Of a stretch of DNA of 56,656 bases, positions 52,323 to 56,656 are shown one piece after another. The position numbers and the translations under genes were made by a program. The stretch is taken from positions 1 through 56,656 of the forward strand of contig NZ_VDFP01000016.1 of NCBI RefSeq assembly GCF_009600985.1, read 5' to 3'. Each line of letters opens with the position of its first letter. The stretch's first letter is position 1. This DNA is from Companilactobacillus halodurans (lineage in GTDB: Bacteria; Bacillota; Bacilli; Lactobacillales; Lactobacillaceae). Under the pieces are notes generated by a model that was given only the letters and a program-made list of their open reading frames with translations, ran no database searches and had not been told where the DNA came from.

Positions 52323-53539
52323 TAGGCAATTGCCTCCTGACTAGAAGAAACAACCCTGCTGATTCCATTTTTTTGAATCGAATCTGGCAAACCAACCATA
52401 AAAGTTTTTGAATCTTTTTTCAAAATCAATTTCATCAAACGGTGCATTTCACCTGAAGCAATTTGAAGAATATAAAGAAAATCGCCCTTATCAGTTGGTG
52501 CGTAATCTTTAAATAAGGCCTTACAATCAAAAGCAGCTCGAATCATATAATCTTTTTTATAAAGATTAGCATCGTATTCCAAAGCTTGATCAAAATCCCG
52601 TTCAAGATGTCCTTTACCTTCTTTGATATCCAATACATCTTGAACGACCGCATTTGCTGTTGGGAACATCCCTGCACCTTGACCAAAGAAGTCTAGACGT
52701 CCAATTGTATCTCCATTGAGCGAAATCAAATTGTAGTTATCGGCTATGTTGGCTTCTAACGTATGCTTTTCTACTAGCGCTGGTTCTACGACGTAATCAT
52801 ATTGATTGCCAAACTGGTGTGTAAAGCCCATCAATTTAACAGCGTAGCCTTTCTTTTCAAAGTATTTAATATCCTTTAATTCAATATTTCTAATTCCAAA
52901 AATTGGCAACTCATCTCGATTAGAAATATTGATGTCATAAGCAATGTCAGCGCTGATACAAAGCTTATTCGCCACATCGAGACCATCGATATCAGCTTTA
53001 GGATCAGCTTCCGCATAGCCCAATTTTTGAGCATTTTCTAATACTTTATTGAATGAGTCGTTACTCTTTGTCATTTGGTCGAGGATATAATTGCTAGTTC
53101 CATTAAAAATGCCTGAAATGGAATTAACTTTGTCGATTCGTAAGGCCTTTTCCAATCCTTGAATCCATGGAATCCCACCTCCGACTGAAGCTTCAAAATA
53201 AAATTTAACTTTATTTTGTTGAGCCGTTTCGTTAAATTCTTTCAAATATTTTGCAATAACTGCTTTATTAGCTGTAATCACGTGCTTTTGATGCTTTAGG
53301 GCTTCCAAAATATAAGTATGAGCAGGTTCAATTCCTCCCATAACCTCAACTACCACGTCAACTTCAGGATCATTAACAATTTCTTCAACACTATCTGTCA
53401 TTTCTGGTAAAATGCTTTCTTTGCCTTTTCGAATCAGAATTCTACTTACTGAGAGGTTTTGGGTTTGCATATTAACCTTCTTAACTATTTCATAAACGCC
53501 TTTTCCAACTGTTCCAAATCCTAATAATGCAATTTTCAT
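52322..53539 (-). CDS. hom: Homoserine dehydrogenase
   Basis: A 405-residue NAD(P)-dependent enzyme reducing aspartate semialdehyde to homoserine. LLGFGTVGKGVYE is the nucleotide-binding motif; ITANKAVIAKY holds a conserved Lys, and GIFNGTSNYILDQM and YAEADPKADIDGLD are the substrate blocks. The C-terminal region (about 320-405) occupies the place of the ACT domain but matches it weakly, so feedback control may differ. GGAGG lies upstream of the ATG. It is divergent from thrC; the palindrome at 53566-53586 lies between. Confidence 0.93.
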   Translation of the reverse strand: MKIALLGFGTVGKGVYEIVKKVNMQTQNLSVSRILIRKGKESILPEMTDSVEEIVNDPEVDVVVEVMGGIEPAHTYILEALKHQKHVITANKAVIAKYLKEFNETAQQNKVKFYFEASVGGGIPWIQGLEKALRIDKVNSISGIFNGTSNYILDQMTKSNDSFNKVLENAQKLGYAEADPKADIDGLDVANKLCISADIAYDINISNRDELPIFGIRNIELKDIKYFEKKGYAVKLMGFTHQFGNQYDYVVEPALVEKHTLEANIADNYNLISLNGDTIGRLDFFGQGAGMFPTANAVVQDVLDIKEGKGHLERDFDQALEYDANLYKKDYMIRAAFDCKALFKDYAPTDKGDFLYILQIASGEMHRLMKLILKKDSKTFMVGLPDSIQKNGISRVVSSSQEAIA

Positions 53540-53565
53540 GGTTTTAACCTCCCGTTTTCTTTTTT

Positions 53566-53615
53566 GTGTTCACGATACATGAACACTTGTCTTTTATAGA
53601 GAAACAGGTTACCAT
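53566..53615 (+). promoter_or_regulatory. Operator-like palindrome and thrC promoter
   Basis: GTGTTCA (53566-53572) and TGAACAC (53580-53586) are perfect arms with a 7-base spacer. Directly next to it lies a plausible thrC promoter, TTGTCT (53587-53592), 17 bases, TACCAT (53610-53615). A protein bound there would contact the -35 and could control hom-lysC and thrC-thrB together. Confidence 0.55.
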
Positions 53616-53646
53616 ATAGACATTCTAAAAACAAGGGGCTACGTTT

Positions 53647-55152
53647 ATGGAAAAGAATTATACAAGTACAAGAGACGACAAAATTAAGATTTCAGCTAAG
53701 GATGCAATAAAAAAAGGCTTTGCTGATGATGGCGGACTTTTCGTCTATCCGCAACTAAACCAGCTTAAAGTCGATTTAAAATCACTTGTAACGATGGGTT
53801 ATCAATCTATTGCACAGGTGATTCTGGAAAAATTGTTGCCAGATTTCACCAAAGTTGAGATTCACTCCAGCATTTTAAATGCATATGGCAATAACTTTGA
53901 CAACAAAAACATCACTCCAGTTGTTGATGTTGATGATTTCCATGTTTTAGAACTATTCCATGGACCAACCAGCGCCTTTAAAGATATCGGCCTACAAATG
54001 TTGCCCCAATTGATGCAAAGAGTTCTAGACGACGATACGAAAGTAATGATTTTAACTGCTACTAGTGGCGATACTGGTAAAGCTGCCTTAGTAGGATTTA
54101 AAAATGTTGAACAAACTGGCATCACGGTCTTCTATCCTTATCAAGGAGTCAGCCCAATTCAGCAATTACAAATGGAAACGACTGATGGCAACAATACTGA
54201 CATTACCGCCATCAAAGGAAACTTTGACGATGCTCAAACAAACGTCAAACAAATTTTTAACGATCAAGCATTTAAAAAAAGTTTGGGTGACAAAATTAGC
54301 TTGTCTTCTGCCAACTCAATCAATATTGGTCGCTTGATTCCGCAAGTCGTTTATTACTTTGCTTCTTATATTCAGTTGGTTAACAAAAAAACTCTTAAAT
54401 TAGGACAAAAAGTCAACTTTACAGTTCCTACTGGTAATTTTGGCGATGTTCTGGCTGGTTATTATGCCAAACAAATGGGTCTACCTGTCAATAAATTCAT
54501 CGTTGCCAGCAATGAAAATAACGTTTTAACGAAATTCTTTAAAACTGGGATTTATGACCGCAACATGCCGTTTTATCAAACGATTGCCCCTAGTATGGAC
54601 ATCCAAATCTCTAGCAATTTTGAACGACTACTATATTACAAAAGTGGTGAGGATACTGCTTATGTTCAAAAATTAATGACAGAGCTTGAACAAACTGGTC
54701 GCTATCGGGTTTGTGATAAAGTTCTCTCTGCAATTAAAGAAGATTTTTTCTGTGCTTATAGTACTGATGAAGAAATCAAGACTTCAATCAATTCATTATT
54801 TAAAAAGAGCAATTACTTAATGGACCCTCATACAGCAGTCGGCTACAAAGCCATGCGTGATTATCAAAAGATTCATGACCAAACTCCCAATATTTTATTG
54901 AGTACTGCTAGTCCTTATAAATTCGTTCATGCTGTTAGTGAAGCAATCCTAAAACATCCTGCAAAAGACGATCAAGAAGCTATGCAACAACTAGAAGAAA
55001 TTTCTCAAGTTCCAATTCCTAGAAATTTAAAAAATTTGTTCGATTTGCCAATTTTGCATCACGATATTATCGAAACTAACAATATGGAAAACTACATTAA
55101 AGCAAAAGTTGAGGAAAAATTTTATGATAAGAATCAAAGTGCCAGCAACTAG
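53647..55152 (+). CDS. thrC: Threonine synthase (long form)
   Basis: A 501-residue PLP enzyme making threonine from O-phosphohomoserine. The N-terminal STRDDKIKISAKDAIKKGFADDGGLFV, the PLP lysine in HGPTSAFKDIGLQ and the phosphate loop TATSGDTGKAA with FTVPTGNFGDVLAGYYAK are present. The length and start match the E. coli/yeast-type long form rather than the roughly 350-residue Bacillus type. It overlaps thrB by 29 bases. GGGGC lies before the ATG at a modest distance. Confidence 0.94.
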   Translation: MEKNYTSTRDDKIKISAKDAIKKGFADDGGLFVYPQLNQLKVDLKSLVTMGYQSIAQVILEKLLPDFTKVEIHSSILNAYGNNFDNKNITPVVDVDDFHVLELFHGPTSAFKDIGLQMLPQLMQRVLDDDTKVMILTATSGDTGKAALVGFKNVEQTGITVFYPYQGVSPIQQLQMETTDGNNTDITAIKGNFDDAQTNVKQIFNDQAFKKSLGDKISLSSANSINIGRLIPQVVYYFASYIQLVNKKTLKLGQKVNFTVPTGNFGDVLAGYYAKQMGLPVNKFIVASNENNVLTKFFKTGIYDRNMPFYQTIAPSMDIQISSNFERLLYYKSGEDTAYVQKLMTELEQTGRYRVCDKVLSAIKEDFFCAYSTDEEIKTSINSLFKKSNYLMDPHTAVGYKAMRDYQKIHDQTPNILLSTASPYKFVHAVSEAILKHPAKDDQEAMQQLEEISQVPIPRNLKNLFDLPILHHDIIETNNMENYIKAKVEEKFYDKNQSASN

Positions 55153-56017
55153 CGCTAATATCGGCGTTGGTTTTGATTGCTTAGGCTTGGCAATTTCGTT
55201 GTATTCCTCAGTCTACTTTGAAGAAAACTCACAAAAATTGACAATCAGCGGTTGTCCAGAAAAATTTCAAAATGAGAACAACTTAATCTATCAAGCCTTT
55301 GTTAGAGGTTGCCAATACCTTAATCAACCCGTCCCAAATTTAAAAATAACTATTAAAAATAATATCCCTATCTCTAGAGGCTTAGGCAGCTCCGCTTTTT
55401 GTATCGTTGGTGGCCTAAAAGGTGCTGATGCGTGGTTTCAGTCTGGACTTTCAAAAGAAGAACTGTTGAGCCTAGCCACAAAAATGGAAGGACATCCCGA
55501 TAATGTTGCCCCTGCTATTTATGGAAAAATGGTTTCATCATTTGTTGATTCAGATGATAATATCGAAAGCGTCCATTTCGACATTAATGATGAACTTCAA
55601 TTTATCACGATTATTCCTAACTATGCTGTTTCAACTAATCAAGCACGCTCAATCTTGCCTTCTGAAATGTCTTATCAAACAGCAACCTATCAAGTCGGAC
55701 ACGCATTAGCCTTAGCCAAAGCTCTTGAAGATGGCAATCTAGCTTTGATTCATAAGAGTATCGTTGATAAAATGCACGAGCCTTATCGTAGTACTTTAAT
55801 CCCTGATTATCAGACGACTAAAGAAATTTGTGAATCGTTTGACGGAACTATGTACATCAGTGGCAGTGGTTCAACAATGATGTGCATCGTCGACCAGACT
55901 GAAAATGGATTGCAAATAGTTGACCAAATCAAAGCACTTCATCCTGATTGGAATGTTCAACATCTCAATGTTGACACTCAAGGGGCTACTAGCGAAATGA
56001 CAAAAGTTATTGTTTAA
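55124..56017 (+). CDS. thrB: Homoserine kinase
   Basis: A 297-residue GHMP kinase phosphorylating homoserine. KVPATSANIGVGFDCLGLA at the start, PISRGLGSSAFCIVGG (ATP loop) near residue 90, HPDNVAPAIYG, and YISGSGSTMMCI near the end are diagnostic. The ATG at 55124 follows GAGGA by eight bases and gives the family's usual start; 55109 is a less likely alternative. It overlaps thrC and is the last gene of the operon. Confidence 0.94.
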   Translation: MIRIKVPATSANIGVGFDCLGLAISLYSSVYFEENSQKLTISGCPEKFQNENNLIYQAFVRGCQYLNQPVPNLKITIKNNIPISRGLGSSAFCIVGGLKGADAWFQSGLSKEELLSLATKMEGHPDNVAPAIYGKMVSSFVDSDDNIESVHFDINDELQFITIIPNYAVSTNQARSILPSEMSYQTATYQVGHALALAKALEDGNLALIHKSIVDKMHEPYRSTLIPDYQTTKEICESFDGTMYISGSGSTMMCIVDQTENGLQIVDQIKALHPDWNVQHLNVDTQGATSEMTKVIV

Positions 56018-56057
56018 GTAAAAATAGTCTTGCAAACGTAAAAGTGCTGAATAAATA

Positions 56058-56137
56058 AAGAAAGATTCCTCCAAAATAGTTAGATGAATTTCTATTGCTT
56101 CATTTAATAACTACCTGGGTGGAATCTCTTTTTTTAT
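56058..56137 (+). terminator. Long terminator of thrC-thrB operon
   Basis: AGATTCC-TCC pairs with GG-T-GGAATCT at the base, TAGTTAGATGAA with TTCATTTAA-TAACTA above it, and TTTTTTTATTTT follows. Confidence 0.8.
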
Positions 56138-56138
56138 T

Positions 56139-56336
56139 TTAAAGAAGACCTGATATTCCTAAGATGACTAAAGTTACTCCAATTACAAGAGATGACCAAA
56201 ACGCCATCAAAGCAAATGGTGAGGTCTTTTTATTTCCGTTTTTCTTCAATTCTTTCAAATAGCCAACAGTAACAAATAACTGCCATGCACCAACAATAAT
56301 AAATAAACCAGCTACAATATAATCTATTTTGCTCAT
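56139..56336 (-). CDS. Small two-helix membrane protein
   Basis: A 65-residue protein with two hydrophobic segments (about 7-26 and 42-64) joined by a basic loop (LKELKKNGNKKT). GAGGGAG lies before the ATG, which supports a real gene. No family recognised; similar tiny membrane proteins are common in lactobacilli and uncharacterised. It stands alone and shares its end with the thrB terminator. Confidence 0.65.
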   Translation of the reverse strand: MSKIDYIVAGLFIIVGAWQLFVTVGYLKELKKNGNKKTSPFALMAFWSSLVIGVTLVILGISGLL

Positions 56337-56475
56337 TTAAAAATCTCCCTCTAGAATTTTTCAAGAATCAAATAGATAAAAAATAACTTATTCCTCATAT
56401 AATTCTAATTCAAAATAAGTATGCACTTTTTGTAACAGTTTTCAATAACTCTGTTAATTTAAAAATAAGATAAAA
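56337..56475. other. AT-rich intergenic stretch without a recognisable gene
   Basis: Very AT-rich sequence upstream of the small membrane protein gene; it presumably holds that gene's promoter. No reading frame of note. Confidence 0.4.
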
Positions 56476-56511
56476 AAGGTCAGTGTAACCAAAATTGATT
56501 ACACTGACCTT
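56476..56511 (-). terminator. Strong hairpin, terminator-like on minus strand
   Basis: AAGGTCAGTGTAA (56476-56488) pairs perfectly with TTACACTGACCTT (56499-56511). The minus strand continues TTTTTATCTTATTTTT, so it would end a transcript entering from the right edge. Confidence 0.7.
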
Positions 56512-56540
56512 CTATAAATTAGATAAAGCGGCTGTACGAT

Positions 56541-56578
56541 AAATAAAGTTGATAGGTATTTTGCCATCAACTTTATTT
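56541..56578. terminator. Second strong hairpin near right edge
   Basis: AAATAAAGTTGAT (56541-56553) pairs perfectly with ATCAACTTTATTT (56566-56578) and is followed by TTG. It could be a terminator in the plus direction, but no gene precedes it on that strand after thrB. Confidence 0.55.
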
Positions 56579-56656
56579 TTGTATACCATTTATTAGTAAT
56601 AACCATTTAAGAACACCAAAAAAGGACACCATTCATGCCCTTTAGATGTTCGACCC

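Noticed and set aside
53540..53646. T-box riboswitch controlling threonine genes
   Set aside because: The intergenic region is only 107 bases and has no specifier stem, T-box sequence or terminator.
54104..54337. A 77-codon frame inside thrC
   Set aside because: Out-of-frame shadow of the threonine synthase gene.

Overview
The window is AT-rich DNA with typical lactic-acid-bacterium gene content: an unlinked rnpB beside gpsB, a complete lower mevalonate pathway, the RexA/RexB (AddA/AddB) type of recombination nuclease, SLAP-domain cell-wall proteins, an LBP_cg2779-like small protein and a DUF2075 protein. This fits Lactobacillales. The whole picture (SLAP proteins, pyrR beside lspA/rluD, gene order around recU-ponA-dnaD-dinG) suggests Companilactobacillus or a near relative, but genus is an inference from gene content and cannot be proved here. 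Almost all of it is ordinary chromosome. I see no prophage, CRISPR array, tRNA or complete insertion sequence.

Layout. 1-1.6 kb: a decayed LysR regulator and a small tyrosine recombinase between inverted repeats. 1.6-2.9 kb: a secreted CAP/SLAP protein. 3.0-5.7 kb: a DegV fatty-acid-binding protein and the ribosome-rescue factor RqcH. 5.7-13.3 kb (minus strand): ebsA-like, fhs, lspA, rluD, then a terminator, then pyrR followed by two translationally coupled genes for severely degenerate carbamoyl-phosphate synthetase subunits. 13.3-15.9 kb (plus): RNase H-like protein, lipoate ligase, CorA transporter. 15.9-18.7 kb (minus): rlmL-like methyltransferase, RNase P RNA, gpsB, ypsA. 18.7-21.9 kb (plus): recU and ponA. 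21.9-33.8 kb (minus): addB-addA-dinG-ypmB and dnaD-nth. 33.9-38 kb (plus): mvk-mvaD-pmk-fni. 38-41.1 kb (minus): rsmF-like, a lone permease-like protein, a methyltransferase-like protein. 41.3-42.2 kb: signal peptidase I and a 61-residue protein. 42.3-47.5 kb (minus): DUF2075 helicase-like protein, tautomerase, heterodimeric multidrug ABC exporter. 47.6-50.8 kb: two cell-wall hydrolase-like SLAP proteins, the first split by a nonsense codon. 51-56 kb: threonine biosynthesis, with hom-lysC and thrC-thrB divergent around a palindromic operator. The last 650 bases hold a small membrane protein and unexplained hairpins.

How genes work together. GpsB, PBP1A and RecU form the usual Firmicute cell-wall/chromosome segregation neighbourhood; AddAB, DinG, Nth, RecU and DnaD are DNA maintenance genes; the mevalonate operon makes IPP and interconverts it with DMAPP; LysC, Hom, ThrB and ThrC take aspartate to threonine. 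LspA and LepB mature exported proteins such as the SLAP-domain proteins encoded here.

Most unusual points: (1) an intact, translationally coupled CarA-like/CarB-like pair behind pyrR that has lost the glutaminase catalytic Cys and His, the N-terminal ATP-grasp glycine loop, the front of the second ATP-grasp domain and the allosteric domain, so it probably is not a working synthetase; (2) a terminator-like hairpin lying between the promoter and the ribosome binding site of the ABC exporter operon; (3) near-identical 17-base palindromes on both sides of the DUF2075 gene; (4) an operator-like palindrome between hom and thrC; (5) an endonuclease III lacking its iron-sulfur cluster cysteines; (6) a one-codon break in a secreted C39-like peptidase preceded by a long leader with tiny ORFs.
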